From: DATAEU01 sp046735355
Lineage (GTDB): Bacteria; Actinomycetota; UBA4738; HRBIN12
Length of the DNA stretch: 31,485 nt
Reading direction: 5' to 3'
Assembly: GCA_046735355.1 (NCBI GenBank)
Contig: JBKPTC010000042.1
Location: 1-31,485, forward strand
The position numbers and the translations under genes were made by a program. The first letter of the stretch is position 1; each line of letters opens with the position of its first letter. Shown piece after piece: positions 7,049-16,823 of this stretch. The notes beneath the pieces are model-generated. The model did not search any database. It worked only from the letters and a program-made list of their open reading frames with translations, and had not been told where the DNA came from.

Positions 7049-9390
7049 CATTCCTCGGCCGCGCCGACCTCCTGTCGGACGGCGTCGGGCGGGACGGGAA
7101 GCACCTCGACCGGCCGCTCGTCCTCCCGACCTTCGACGTTCAGCTTCGGCAGCCACTGGAGCCAGCGCGGCAGGTACCAGTTGACGTCACCGAGCAGCTT
7201 CATCGCCGACGGAACGAGGATCGACCGGACGATGGTCGCGTCAAGGAACACGGCCACGGCAAGACCGAAGCCCATCTGTTGCAGCCCCGCGATGCGCCCG
7301 GTCGAGAAGGCCGCGAACACCGCGACCATGATGATCGCCGCACCGGTGATGATGCCGCCGGTCGTGCGGAGGCCGAACGCGACCGCCTCGGAGTTGTCCC
7401 TCGTCTTGTCGTACTCCTCACGGATCCGCGTCAGCAGGAACACCTGATAATCCATCGACAGACCGAAGAGGATCGAGAACAGGAACAGCGGTAGCCACGA
7501 CTCGATCGCGTCGACCTGGATGAAGCCGAGCGCGTCCGCGATCGACCGCGCGAATGCAGGACCGCCCTTCTGGAAGATGAGCACGATCAGCCCGTAGGCG
7601 GCGCCCACGGACAGGAGGTTCATGACGATCGCCTTCGCCGGCACGACGACCGAGCGGAAGACCACCGTCAACAGCAGGAACGAGAGCCCCAGCACAAGGG
7701 CGATGATGAGCGGCGTGTAGAAGTCCGACACGTCGAAGAAGTCCTTGACCGTCGCCGTGTCGCCGCCGACGAGCACATCCGAGTCCGTGCCGAAGGCCTG
7801 CGGGACGTACTGCTCCCGCATCCGAGTGACGGCGTCGACCGCCGCCTCGCTCTGTGCGTCGGCCGCCGCGCCGGCGAACGGAAATCGCACGAGCGTCACG
7901 GTGCCGTCGGCGCTCGTCTGCGGCGGCTGGGAATCTCCGAACGTCGGATCGTCGGCGACGGCGGTCTGCAACCGCTCGATCCCGCTCGCCACGGCCGGGT
8001 CGGTCGCCGAACCGGGGATCACCACGTCGGCCGTCGACTGCTGGCCCGAGGTCGGAAACTTGGCAACGAGCACATCGAACGCGTCACGTGTCTGGATCCC
8101 GTGCGGGATCGTCGAGATTCCCGAGAACCCCGTCTTGATGCCCCGGCCGTTGTCCTCGGGGTGCGCCTGGAACCAGTACGGAATCGACAGGGCCAGCATG
8201 AACGCCCCGGTCGCGACGAGCCACACCACGGGTCGGCGCATGACCCCCCGCGTCAGCCGGTCCCAGAAGCCGCCCGCGCGTCCGTGCTCGAGCGTGCGAC
8301 CGCGGCCGAATAGCCAGCCGGGCTTGACGAGCCGGTTCCCGAACAGCGCCATGATCGCCGGCAGCATCGTCATCGACAATGCGATCGACACGAGCACGAC
8401 GATGATGGCGCCGCCGGCGAGGCCCCGGAAGATCGTCGTGGGGACCAGCAGCATCCCCGCGAGCGCAAGCACCACCGTCAGACCCGAGAAGAACACCGCA
8501 CGGTTCGCCGTCGCACCCGACCGTCCGATGGCCTCGAGGTTGTCGAACCCGCGTGCACGTTCCTCGCGGTAGCGGGAGACGATGAACAGCGAGTAGTCGA
8601 TCCCGACGGCCAAGCCCATCATCGACACGAGCTGCGGAACGAAGAAGCTGAAACGCCACACCGTGCCGAGAAGCGCAAGAATGCCGAGCGCGGTGCCGAT
8701 CGCAAGGATCCCCATCACGATGGGGGTGAGGCCGGCGATCAGCGACCCGAAGACGATCAGCAGCACCACGATCGCGACGACGACCCCCACCGCTTCCCCG
8801 CGGCGACTGTCTTCCTCCGAGATCTTCTTGAAGTCTTCGGTCGACGTGGCCTCGCCGAGCATGTACATGGTCGTTCCGCCGGACGAGAACTCCTCTCGTA
8901 GGGAGTCGAGCTTCCCTACGTTGGCTCCGGTCTGATCGGAGTCACCCGAGAGCACGATCGTGAACAGGACCGCGGTCCCGTCCTGCGACGGGAACGGGCC
9001 GAGCGCGGCGACTGCGGGGTTTTCGGCGCCCGTCTGGGCAAGCGGGAACGACTGCGGCACCTGCTTGACGACCTTCGGACCGAGCGCGCGAAGATCGGCG
9101 AGCGCCGCATTGACGCGCTGACCGAACGCGGGGTCCTGGACGGCGCCCTTGCCGCCGGTCATCACGATCGTCTCGGTCGAGACGTCCTGCTCGAGACGCT
9201 CGCGCTCGAGGATCTTCTGCGCCCGGACCGCCTCGGGATTGTTGGTGAAGTTGAAGTCCGTCGTCAGCGCATCGGACAGGATCATGCCCGACGTGACGAA
9301 GCCCGCAACCAAGATGACGATCCAGATCCCAACCGTCTTCCAGGCGTTCCGGCTGCTGACCCTGGCCAGCGACTCCGGATTCAGACGCAT
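7048..9390 (-). CDS. MMPL-family RND transporter
   Basis: This 780-residue inner-membrane protein is an MMPL-type (RND superfamily) exporter, driven by the proton gradient. It has two repeats, each with one helix, a large extracytoplasmic loop, and a five-helix bundle. The paired conserved segments are GLAVGIDYSLFIVSRYREE in the first half and GLSMDYQVFLLTRIREEYD in the second; their aspartates fit the proton-relay positions. Actinobacterial relatives export lipids, siderophores or drugs. The ATG at 9390 is preceded by GGGGGAG four to five nt away and is preferred to the GTG at 9405. A TetR gene is divergent across 138 bp containing an inverted repeat, so TetR control is likely. The substrate is unknown. 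Confidence 0.92.
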   Translation of the reverse strand: MRLNPESLARVSSRNAWKTVGIWIVILVAGFVTSGMILSDALTTDFNFTNNPEAVRAQKILERERLEQDVSTETIVMTGGKGAVQDPAFGQRVNAALADLRALGPKVVKQVPQSFPLAQTGAENPAVAALGPFPSQDGTAVLFTIVLSGDSDQTGANVGKLDSLREEFSSGGTTMYMLGEATSTEDFKKISEEDSRRGEAVGVVVAIVVLLIVFGSLIAGLTPIVMGILAIGTALGILALLGTVWRFSFFVPQLVSMMGLAVGIDYSLFIVSRYREERARGFDNLEAIGRSGATANRAVFFSGLTVVLALAGMLLVPTTIFRGLAGGAIIVVLVSIALSMTMLPAIMALFGNRLVKPGWLFGRGRTLEHGRAGGFWDRLTRGVMRRPVVWLVATGAFMLALSIPYWFQAHPEDNGRGIKTGFSGISTIPHGIQTRDAFDVLVAKFPTSGQQSTADVVIPGSATDPAVASGIERLQTAVADDPTFGDSQPPQTSADGTVTLVRFPFAGAAADAQSEAAVDAVTRMREQYVPQAFGTDSDVLVGGDTATVKDFFDVSDFYTPLIIALVLGLSFLLLTVVFRSVVVPAKAIVMNLLSVGAAYGLIVLIFQKGGPAFARSIADALGFIQVDAIESWLPLFLFSILFGLSMDYQVFLLTRIREEYDKTRDNSEAVAFGLRTTGGIITGAAIIMVAVFAAFSTGRIAGLQQMGFGLAVAVFLDATIVRSILVPSAMKLLGDVNWYLPRWLQWLPKLNVEGREDERPVEVLPVPPDAVRQEVGAAEE

Positions 9391-9528
9391 GTGCTCCCCC
9401 TTCACCGTCGCCCGCCCTTGTCCGGGTGGGACGTACGCCGTATGCTTACAGCGTCAGCAGTCTACGCGTACGGTGTAAGGTGTCAACCCGGGCAACGCCG
9501 GACGCAAACGGAAACGCTTCGAGGGGAC
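9391..9528. promoter_or_regulatory. Divergent promoter region between the MMPL exporter and its TetR regulator
   Basis: This 138-bp space holds both ribosome binding sites (GGGGGAG for MMPL on the minus strand; GAGGGG at 9521-9526 for tetR) and a cluster of palindromic TACG elements at 9431-9479. Overlapping -10 candidates for tetR, TACGGT (9469-9474) and TAAGGT (9477-9482), lie within or next to the candidate operator. Confidence 0.6.
9445..9479. promoter_or_regulatory. Candidate TetR operator (inverted repeat)
   Basis: CTTACAGCG (9445-9453) and CGGTGTAAG (9471-9479) form an inverted repeat matching at 8 of 9 positions, with TACGCGTA (9463-9470), a perfect 8-bp palindrome, between them. A related element GTACGCCGTATG (9433-9444) resembles GTACGGTGTAAG (9468-9479) as a direct repeat. 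The position over the tetR promoter fits autorepression and control of the exporter. Confidence 0.45.
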
Positions 9529-10212
9529 ATGGCGCAGACAGGCGAACGGCTCGATGCGACGTCGCCCGGCGGCCACCGGGGGCGGCTGTCCCGCGAGGTG
9601 GTGGTGCGGACCGCCCTTCGCCTGATGGATGTCGAGGGCCTCGAGGCCGTCACGATGCGGCGGCTCGGACGTGACCTCGGCGTCGAGGCGATGTCGCTCT
9701 ACAACCACGTCCGGGACAAGGACGATCTCCTCGATGGCGTGGCGCAGGCCGCGATGGCGGATTTCCAGTACCAGCCGGACCCCAACGGCCATTGGCTGGA
9801 GCAGGGTCGCGCCGTCGCGCACGAGTGGCGCCGGCTGCTCAAGCTGCATCCCAGCCTGATGACGCTGCTCGTCGAGCGGAAGCATCCGCTCACGGATGCG
9901 GCCGCGCTCCGTCCGATGGAGGTCGCGCTCGCGATCCTCCGACGCGCCGGGTTGTCCGAGCGCGACACCGTGTACGCGTTCCAGGCGATCGGCGGCTACA
10001 TCTTCGGGTTCGTGATGATGGAGGTCGGCAACGTCGCGCCGGGCCGGCCGGGCTCGATCGAGGACATGCCGGCCGACGTTGCGAAGCTCGCGGCAGAGTT
10101 CCCGATGTTCACGCACCTCCTGCCCTGGCTCGTGGAATGCGACATGGACGCCACGTTCGAGTTCGGCCTCGGGCTGCTGCTCGAGGGCATCCGCTCGAAG
10201 GCCTCGGCCTAG
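9529..10212 (+). CDS. TetR/AcrR-family transcriptional repressor
   Basis: The 227-residue regulator has an N-terminal helix-turn-helix at about residues 20-70: TALRLMDVEGLEAVTMRRL, then GVEAMSLYNHVRDKDDLLDGV. The C-terminal ligand and dimerisation domain resembles the TetR_C class (Pfam PF02909). It probably represses the divergent MMPL exporter and itself, releasing DNA when it binds an exported compound. The start at 9529 follows GAGGGG by 2 nt; the longer frame from 9391 runs through the operator and is rejected. Its TAG stop interlocks with the TAG stop of the convergent kbl gene in CTAG (10209-10212). Confidence 0.9.
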   Translation: MAQTGERLDATSPGGHRGRLSREVVVRTALRLMDVEGLEAVTMRRLGRDLGVEAMSLYNHVRDKDDLLDGVAQAAMADFQYQPDPNGHWLEQGRAVAHEWRRLLKLHPSLMTLLVERKHPLTDAAALRPMEVALAILRRAGLSERDTVYAFQAIGGYIFGFVMMEVGNVAPGRPGSIEDMPADVAKLAAEFPMFTHLLPWLVECDMDATFEFGLGLLLEGIRSKASA

Positions 10213-11396
10213 TCGAGCAGACCAAGCTCGCGCCCGACGCGGTCGAACACGTCGAGCGCCTCCTTCAGATCCTCGGACGTGTGCTCGGCCGTCACGATCG
10301 TCCGCACCCGCGCCCGCCCCTTCGCGACGGTCGGAAACACGATGGCCGGGGTGAACACGCCCTCCTCGAACAGCCGGCGCGCGAACGCCTGCGTCTTCTC
10401 CTCGTCGCCGGTGATGACGGGCGTGATCGGCGTCTCGCTCGCGCCCGTGTCGAACCCGAGCGCGTGGAGCCCCGCTTTGAACGATCGCGTGTTCGACCAC
10501 AGCCGCTCGAGCCGATCGGGCTCGTCGCGGATGATGTCGAGCGCCTCCATGCACGCCGCGACGACGGCGGGCGGCGCGCTCGTGGAGAACAGGTACGGCC
10601 GCCCGCGATTCTGCAGCCACTCGATCAGATGGCGCGGGCCGGCGATGAAGCCGCCGAGCACGCCGATCGCCTTCGACAGCGTGCCGACCTGAACGTCGAC
10701 GCGCCCGTGCAGTCCGAAGTGATCCACGGTGCCGGCGCCGCCCGCGCCGAGCACGCCGCTCGCGTGCGCGTCGTCGACCATCATGATCGCGCCGTGCCGC
10801 TCGGCGACCTCGACCAGGTCGGGCAGCGGCGCGATGTCGCCGTCCATCGAGAACACGCCGTCGGTGATGAGGAGCTGGCGCCGGCCCTCGCGTCGCGTCT
10901 CGCGCAGCAGCGCGTCGGCGGCATCCGCGTCCTTGTGCGGGAACACCTTGATCTCCGCGCGCGAAAGGCGCGCCCCGTCGACGATCGACGCGTGGTTCAG
11001 CTGGTCGGAGACGATGACGTCTTCCTTCGTGAGGATCGCCGCGACGGTGCCCGCGTTCGACGTGAACCCCGACTGGAACATCAGCGCGTCCTCGGCGTGC
11101 TTGAACGCCGCGAACCGGCGCTCGAGATCGCGGTGCATCGACATCGACCCGGCGATCGTGCGCACCGCGCCCGTCCCCGCACCCAGCTCGCGGGCGGCGC
11201 GCGCCGCGGCCTCGTTCATCCGCGGGTGGTTGGCGAGGCCGAGGTAGTTGTTCGACGCTAGGTTGATCACCTCGCGCCCGTCGAACCGCGCCCGGCCGCC
11301 GGTCGGCCCCTCGAGCGTGCGCGGATGCAGCAGCAGCCCCTGCCGCTCGAGCTGCTGGAGCTCCTCGCGCAGATAGTCGAGCGCCCCCGAGCTCAC
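10209..11396 (-). CDS. kbl: Glycine C-acetyltransferase (2-amino-3-ketobutyrate CoA ligase)
   Basis: This 395-residue PLP enzyme of the alpha-oxoamine synthase family splits 2-amino-3-ketobutyrate with CoA into glycine and acetyl-CoA. The PLP lysine lies in VGTLSKAIGVLGGF. The DDAHASGVLG segment supplies the aspartate and histidine that hold the cofactor ring, and NNYLGLANHP marks the start of the fold. Biotin enzymes (BioF) look similar, but the upstream threonine dehydrogenase gene settles the role. The GTG start at 11396 overlaps the tdh stop as GTGA, so translation is coupled. The product is cytoplasmic and normally dimeric. Confidence 0.92.
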   Translation of the reverse strand: MSSGALDYLREELQQLERQGLLLHPRTLEGPTGGRARFDGREVINLASNNYLGLANHPRMNEAAARAARELGAGTGAVRTIAGSMSMHRDLERRFAAFKHAEDALMFQSGFTSNAGTVAAILTKEDVIVSDQLNHASIVDGARLSRAEIKVFPHKDADAADALLRETRREGRRQLLITDGVFSMDGDIAPLPDLVEVAERHGAIMMVDDAHASGVLGAGGAGTVDHFGLHGRVDVQVGTLSKAIGVLGGFIAGPRHLIEWLQNRGRPYLFSTSAPPAVVAACMEALDIIRDEPDRLERLWSNTRSFKAGLHALGFDTGASETPITPVITGDEEKTQAFARRLFEEGVFTPAIVFPTVAKGRARVRTIVTAEHTSEDLKEALDVFDRVGRELGLLD

Positions 11397-12466
11397 GGGG
11401 CGTTCCCGTCCGACGGAAACATGATGACCTTGGCCGAGCGGCCCGAGGCGACCGTCTCGAAGGCCTCCTCGAAGCTCGAGAGCGGGAACCGGTCGGTGAT
11501 GATCGGCGTGACGTCGACGCGGCCTGTCGACAGCAGCGTCGTCGTCTGCTGCCACGTTCGGAACATCTCGCGCCCGGTGATGCCGAGGACGCGCGCCTCC
11601 TTGAAGATGATCTGGTCGTTGAGGTCGAGCGTCACCGGCCCGTCGGGCAGGCCGAGGAGCGACATCCGGCCGCCGCGGGCGAGCATCCGCGTCCCCTGAT
11701 CGATCGCGCGCGCGTTCCCCGACATCTCGAGAACGACCTCCGCGCCCGTTCGCTCGGTCTCGCGGAGGACCACCTCCACGGGATCCTCGGCCTTCGGGTC
11801 GACGAGGAGATCGGCGCCCATCTTCGATGCCAGTTGACGGCGATCGTCGTTCGGCTCGATGGCGATGACCTTCCACGCCCCGAGCGCCCGCGCGATCCCG
11901 ACCGCGAACAGCCCGATCGGGCCGCAGCCGATGACGGCGACGGGGTTGGTGAGGAGGTCCTCCCCGCCCTCGGTGCCGAACGTCGCGTGCACCGCGTTGC
12001 CGAACGGTTCCATGATCGACGCGACGTCCGGGGGGATCCGATCTCCGACGATCCAGGCGTTCTGCGCCGGGATGACGACGTACTCGGCGAACGCGCCGTC
12101 CGTGTCGACGCCGAGAATGCGCAGGTTCTGACAGATGTGCGCCCGGCCGGTCCGGCACGTCGAGCAGATGCCGCACGCGATGTGCGTCTCGGCCGCGACG
12201 AATGCGCCCGGACGGATGTGGTGCACCTCCGGACCGACCTCCTCCACGTACCCGGCCAGCTCGTGGCCGAACGTCATCGGAACGCGGCGGACTCGTCCCT
12301 CGGCCCACTCGTTCCATTCGTACATGTGGACGTCGGTCCCGCAGATCGACGCGCCGTGGACGCGCACGAGGACCTCGCCCTCGCCCGGCGTCGGGATCGG
12401 GACCTCGACGAGCTCGGCGCCCGGTGCCCGGGTGGTCTTCCGCAGGGCGCGCATCGTCCCGGCCAT
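11393..12466 (-). CDS. tdh: L-threonine 3-dehydrogenase
   Basis: The 357-residue zinc-dependent, NAD-linked medium-chain dehydrogenase oxidises L-threonine to 2-amino-3-ketobutyrate. The catalytic zinc site is shown by ICGTDVHMYEWNEW (Cys, Thr, Asp) and the GHE of FGHELAGYVEEVG. The structural zinc site is CGICSTCRTGRAHIC. The Rossmann motif is GCGPIGLFAVG, with NAD preference suggested by the acidic end of the next strand (IAIEPN). YEWNEWA is typical of threonine dehydrogenases rather than alcohol dehydrogenases. The ATG at 12466 has GGAG 8 nt upstream. It forms a two-gene operon with kbl for threonine use as a source of glycine and acetyl-CoA. Confidence 0.92.
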   Translation of the reverse strand: MAGTMRALRKTTRAPGAELVEVPIPTPGEGEVLVRVHGASICGTDVHMYEWNEWAEGRVRRVPMTFGHELAGYVEEVGPEVHHIRPGAFVAAETHIACGICSTCRTGRAHICQNLRILGVDTDGAFAEYVVIPAQNAWIVGDRIPPDVASIMEPFGNAVHATFGTEGGEDLLTNPVAVIGCGPIGLFAVGIARALGAWKVIAIEPNDDRRQLASKMGADLLVDPKAEDPVEVVLRETERTGAEVVLEMSGNARAIDQGTRMLARGGRMSLLGLPDGPVTLDLNDQIIFKEARVLGITGREMFRTWQQTTTLLSTGRVDVTPIITDRFPLSSFEEAFETVASGRSAKVIMFPSDGNAP

Positions 12467-12503
12467 GGTGTCGTCTCCGTTGCGGCGGATGTTCCCGCGA
12501 GCG

Positions 12504-12509
12504 AGCGTA
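12504..12509 (-). promoter_or_regulatory. -10 box of the tdh-kbl operon
   Basis: On the minus strand TACGCT lies 37 nt before the tdh ATG. A start about 7 nt downstream would give a leader of roughly 30 nt carrying the GGAG site at 12475-12478. Confidence 0.35.
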
Positions 12510-12618
12510 CCCCAGGGTCGTTCGGTCGAAGCCGCCCGGCCGACCCGGAACCGGCGGGACGACCCCGGCGTCCAACCGCGACTACAGCGGAGCTCCGCCC
12601 GGACCGAAAGGACCGACG

Positions 12619-13461
12619 ATGACGACCCGCCGGATCGGCCTCCTGTTGTTCCTTCCCCTGCTCGTGACGACCGCGTGCGGACGCCTGAACGACGCCAACG
12701 GGGGAGGCGGTGGCGGGTCACCGGCGTCGATCGAGCACCCGACCGGGGCGGAGGACCTGATCGTCCGGTGGGAGTTCGTCGGCGGGTTCACGAGCCCCGA
12801 GATCGCGCTCACGCGCCTTCCGTCCTTCTCGCTGTACGGCGACGGCTCGCTGGTCACCGAGGGGCCCGTGGCCGAGATCTATCCCGGGCCGGCGCTTCCG
12901 AACCTGCTCGTCCAGCACGTCCCCGAGGACGTGGTCCAACGGATCCTCGCGGCGGCGCGCCGGGCCGGCCTGACGAACGGCGATGCGACGTACCCCAACC
13001 CGTGCGTCGCCGACGCGCCCGAGACCCGGTTCACCGTCGTGGCCGAGGGTCGCAGGAGCCAGGTGACCGCCGGGGCGCTCGGCATCGGCGGATGCGGGAG
13101 CTCCGACGCACCGGCCGTCCGGCGGCTGACCCGGTTCCAGACGGAGCTCGGCGACCTCACCACGAGCATCGCCCCGCAGGACCCGTACCGGCCGACGGCG
13201 CTCGAGATCTTCGTCCGGGCGTACCAGCGCGATCCCCAGCTGAAGGAACAGGCCGTCGCGTGGCCGGGCTCGCCGCTCGAGCACGCGGGCGCCCCCGTCG
13301 ACGTGGTCCCCGGCCTGCGGTGCTCCATCGTCGACGCGGCCGACGTCGGCGCGGTGCTCGATGCCGCGGCGTCCGCCAACCAACTCACGCCCTGGACGAG
13401 CGGTGACGGGCGCTTCTCGGTCGTGTTCCGGCCGCTGCTGCCGGACGAGCGCGGCTGCTGA
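12619..13461 (+). CDS. Lipoprotein of unknown function
   Basis: The 280-residue product begins with a classic lipoprotein signal: basic MTTRR, hydrophobic IGLLLFLPLLV, then TTAC with the lipid cysteine at position 20, followed by a Gly/Ser linker. The mature part has no motif I can tie to a catalytic family. It contains IALTRLPSFSLYGDGSL and Cys residues at about 132, 162, 235 and 280, the last being the C-terminal residue, so disulphides are likely. I recognise similar actinobacterial hypothetical proteins only in general terms. The ATG at 12619 has GAAAGGA upstream. A 12-bp palindrome (12587-12598) lies just ahead. Confidence 0.8.
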   Translation: MTTRRIGLLLFLPLLVTTACGRLNDANGGGGGGSPASIEHPTGAEDLIVRWEFVGGFTSPEIALTRLPSFSLYGDGSLVTEGPVAEIYPGPALPNLLVQHVPEDVVQRILAAARRAGLTNGDATYPNPCVADAPETRFTVVAEGRRSQVTAGALGIGGCGSSDAPAVRRLTRFQTELGDLTTSIAPQDPYRPTALEIFVRAYQRDPQLKEQAVAWPGSPLEHAGAPVDVVPGLRCSIVDAADVGAVLDAAASANQLTPWTSGDGRFSVVFRPLLPDERGC

Positions 13462-13492
13462 AGCGTCGATCGGCCATCGGCCGGTGGGTCGG

Positions 13493-13507
13493 CCGGGGGT
13501 CCCCCGG
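13493..13507 (+). terminator. GC-rich palindrome after the lipoprotein gene
   Basis: CCGGGGG and CCCCCGG flank a single T, giving a 15-base inverted repeat 32 bp past the lipoprotein stop and 24 bp before the GGDEF-EAL gene. No T-tract follows, so intrinsic termination would be weak. Confidence 0.3.
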
Positions 13508-13533
13508 ACTCCCGTTCAAGCGCGGGGGGTGTG

Positions 13534-15477
13534 ATGGCCGATATCCAGAGGGACCAGTCAAAGGCGGTTCCTGGGTTGGAACACGAGCACGACCTCGCTC
13601 CGGCCGTCGGCGGCACGTCCGCCGCGGCCGCCGCCGTCGACGCGCTCCTCGCGCGCACTCCGAACCTGCCCGAGGACGTTCGGGTCGTCCTCACGGTGGT
13701 CGCCTCGGATCTGCGGCGGACCGAGGGCGAGCTCGAGACCGTCGGCAGCCGGTACCGGGCGCTCGTCGAGCAGATCCCGGCGATCGTCTACCTCGACGTC
13801 GCGGACGAATCGATGACGACGACCTACGTCAGTCCCCAGATCGAGCGGCTCCTCGGCATCTCGCCGGAGAAGTACGTCGCCGACCCGGGGCTGTGGACGC
13901 GGCATCTGCATCCCGACGACCGGGAGCGCGCGCTCGAGGAGTACGTTCGCGGACGCGAGTCCGGCGAGCCGTTCACGTACGAGTACCGGCTGATCGCGGA
14001 GGACGGTCGCGTGGTCTGGTTCCGCGACAGCGCGACGGTCGTCCGCGACGCGACCGGCACGCCCGCATTCGTCCACGGCGTGATGCTCGACGTCACCGAC
14101 GTCCGCGAGGCCGAGGAGCGCGCCGCGTTCGTCTCGTATCACGATCGCCTGACGGGCCTGCCGAACCGCGCGATGTTCGAGGAGTACCTCGACCTCGCGA
14201 TCGCTCGCGCGCGCCGCGGCGACGAGGCGGTCGCGGTCCTCATGATCGACGTCGACGACTTCAAGCTCGTGAACGACAGCCTCGGTCACGACAGCGGGGA
14301 CGCGCTGATCCTCGAGCTCGCCGGCCGGCTCCGCGAGGCGACCCGCGACACCGATCTCGTCGCCCGGCAGGGCGGCGACGAGTTCCTGCTCCTGCTGGCC
14401 GATCTCGAGCGCGGGCCAGCGCCCGGGATGCCGAGCGCGACCGACGGCGCGATCCTCGTCGCCGAGTCCGTCGCGACACGCATCCAGGAGGCGCTCCGGA
14501 CCCCGTTCGCGCTCTCGGACACGGAGGTGTACGTCACCGCGAGCATCGGCATCGCGCTGTTCCCGAACCACGCGTCGAGCGCGCCGCAGCTGCTCCGCGA
14601 CGCCGACACCGCGATGTACCGCAGCAAGCGGACCGGCCCCGGCGGTTACTCGATCTACGCGGACGGCGCGCAGGATCTGCTCGAGAAGCTGTCGCTGTCG
14701 ACGCGTCTTCGCAAGGCCGTCGAGAACCAGAACTGGGAGCTGCACTACCAGCCGATCGTCGACCTCGTGCAGGGCTCGATGACCGGCGTGGAGGCGCTCA
14801 TCCGGTGGAACGACCCCAACGGCGGCCTCGTCCCGCCGGGCGACTTCATCCCGCTCGCGGAGGAGATGGGCCTGATCGAGGCGATCGGCGAGTGGGTCGT
14901 CGACGAGCTGGCGCGACAGGGCGCCGAGTGGCGCGAACAAGGACTCGAGCTCGAGCTGTCGTTCAACCTGTCGCCGCGGCAGCTGTGGCAGCCCGAGGTC
15001 GGCGACCGCATCATGGAGCGCATCGAGGCCGCCCGCCTCGATCCACGCCGGATCCTCGTGGAGATCACCGAGACCGCCGCGATGACCGACCCCGACCGGA
15101 CGCTGCGGATCCTGCGCGATCTCCGCGCGCGCGGACTGCGCGTCGCGCTCGACGACTTCGGTCAGGGCTACTCGTCGCTGTCGCGGCTGAAGGACCTACC
15201 CGTCGACATCCTCAAGGTCGACCGGATGTTCGTCCGCGACGTCTCGGCGCAGCCGGCGAACGCGAGCATGGTCCAGGCGATCGTGCAGCTCGCGCACGCG
15301 CTCGGCATGACGCCGCTCGCCGAGGGCATCGAGACGCAGGACGACTGGCTCTTCCTCGTCGAGCGCGGCTGTCGGCTCGGCCAGGGTTACTTCTTCGGCC
15401 GGCCGGTCACGGCCGAGGACATCCTGGCGCGCCACCGTCGGACGACGATGGCCGCCGTTCCCGGCGGCATCTCGTAA
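13534..15477 (+). CDS. PAS-GGDEF-EAL cyclic-di-GMP synthase/phosphodiesterase
   Basis: The protein (647 residues) senses a signal and makes and/or degrades cyclic di-GMP. A PAS fold with PAC segment spans about residues 75-195 (RYRALVEQIPAIVYL, YRLIAEDGRVVWFRDS). The GGDEF domain (about 200-370) has an intact QGGDEF at 280-285 and an allosteric I-site RDTD five residues before it. The EAL domain (about 390-640) has EAL at 421-423, NLSPRQL, DDFGQGYSS and LKVDR, so phosphodiesterase residues also appear intact. No membrane segment is seen; it is cytoplasmic. The start is ATG at 13534, or GTG at 13531. Nothing nearby identifies the output it controls. Confidence 0.92.
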   Translation: MADIQRDQSKAVPGLEHEHDLAPAVGGTSAAAAAVDALLARTPNLPEDVRVVLTVVASDLRRTEGELETVGSRYRALVEQIPAIVYLDVADESMTTTYVSPQIERLLGISPEKYVADPGLWTRHLHPDDRERALEEYVRGRESGEPFTYEYRLIAEDGRVVWFRDSATVVRDATGTPAFVHGVMLDVTDVREAEERAAFVSYHDRLTGLPNRAMFEEYLDLAIARARRGDEAVAVLMIDVDDFKLVNDSLGHDSGDALILELAGRLREATRDTDLVARQGGDEFLLLLADLERGPAPGMPSATDGAILVAESVATRIQEALRTPFALSDTEVYVTASIGIALFPNHASSAPQLLRDADTAMYRSKRTGPGGYSIYADGAQDLLEKLSLSTRLRKAVENQNWELHYQPIVDLVQGSMTGVEALIRWNDPNGGLVPPGDFIPLAEEMGLIEAIGEWVVDELARQGAEWREQGLELELSFNLSPRQLWQPEVGDRIMERIEAARLDPRRILVEITETAAMTDPDRTLRILRDLRARGLRVALDDFGQGYSSLSRLKDLPVDILKVDRMFVRDVSAQPANASMVQAIVQLAHALGMTPLAEGIETQDDWLFLVERGCRLGQGYFFGRPVTAEDILARHRRTTMAAVPGGIS

Positions 15478-15486
15478 GCCTCCGCG

Positions 15487-16683
<1,197 letters not shown>

Positions 16684-16811
16684 CTGCGGTGCTCCTTCGG
16701 TTCGGTGGCCGGCATCGACGCCGGCGCTCGGGAGAGGTTGCGAACATCCCGAGACCACCATGAAGGAGGAACCGAGGAACGAAACCTCACGGGACGACCT
16801 CGTCGTCCTTG
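16684..16811 (-). ncRNA. Predicted structured 5' leader of the DEAD-box helicase gene
   Basis: If transcription starts about 7 nt after the TACCCT box, the message begins near 16811. A hairpin follows at once: GGACGAC (16792-16798) pairs with GTCGTCC (16802-16808) around a 3-nt loop. A second, GCCGGC at 16708-16713 and 16720-16725, lies near the ribosome binding site. Such leaders can allow cold or autogenous control of helicase genes; this is inference from position and pairing only, and no known riboswitch class is recognised. Confidence 0.35.
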
Positions 16812-16817
16812 CAGGCG

Positions 16818-16823
16818 AGGGTA
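16818..16823 (-). promoter_or_regulatory. -10 box of the DEAD-box helicase gene
   Basis: On the minus strand TACCCT occurs 135 nt before the helicase ATG, the best TANNNT match in the 222-bp divergent space shared with adenine deaminase. Confidence 0.35.

Noticed and set aside
12587..12598. 12-bp palindrome GCGGAGCTCCGC before the lipoprotein gene as an operator
   Set aside because: It is short and GC-rich, and no regulator or second copy supports it.
16684..16761. In-frame extension of the helicase starting with MVVSGCSQ
   Set aside because: No ribosome binding site precedes that ATG, the residues are not part of the helicase family, and a good AAGGAG site supports 16683.
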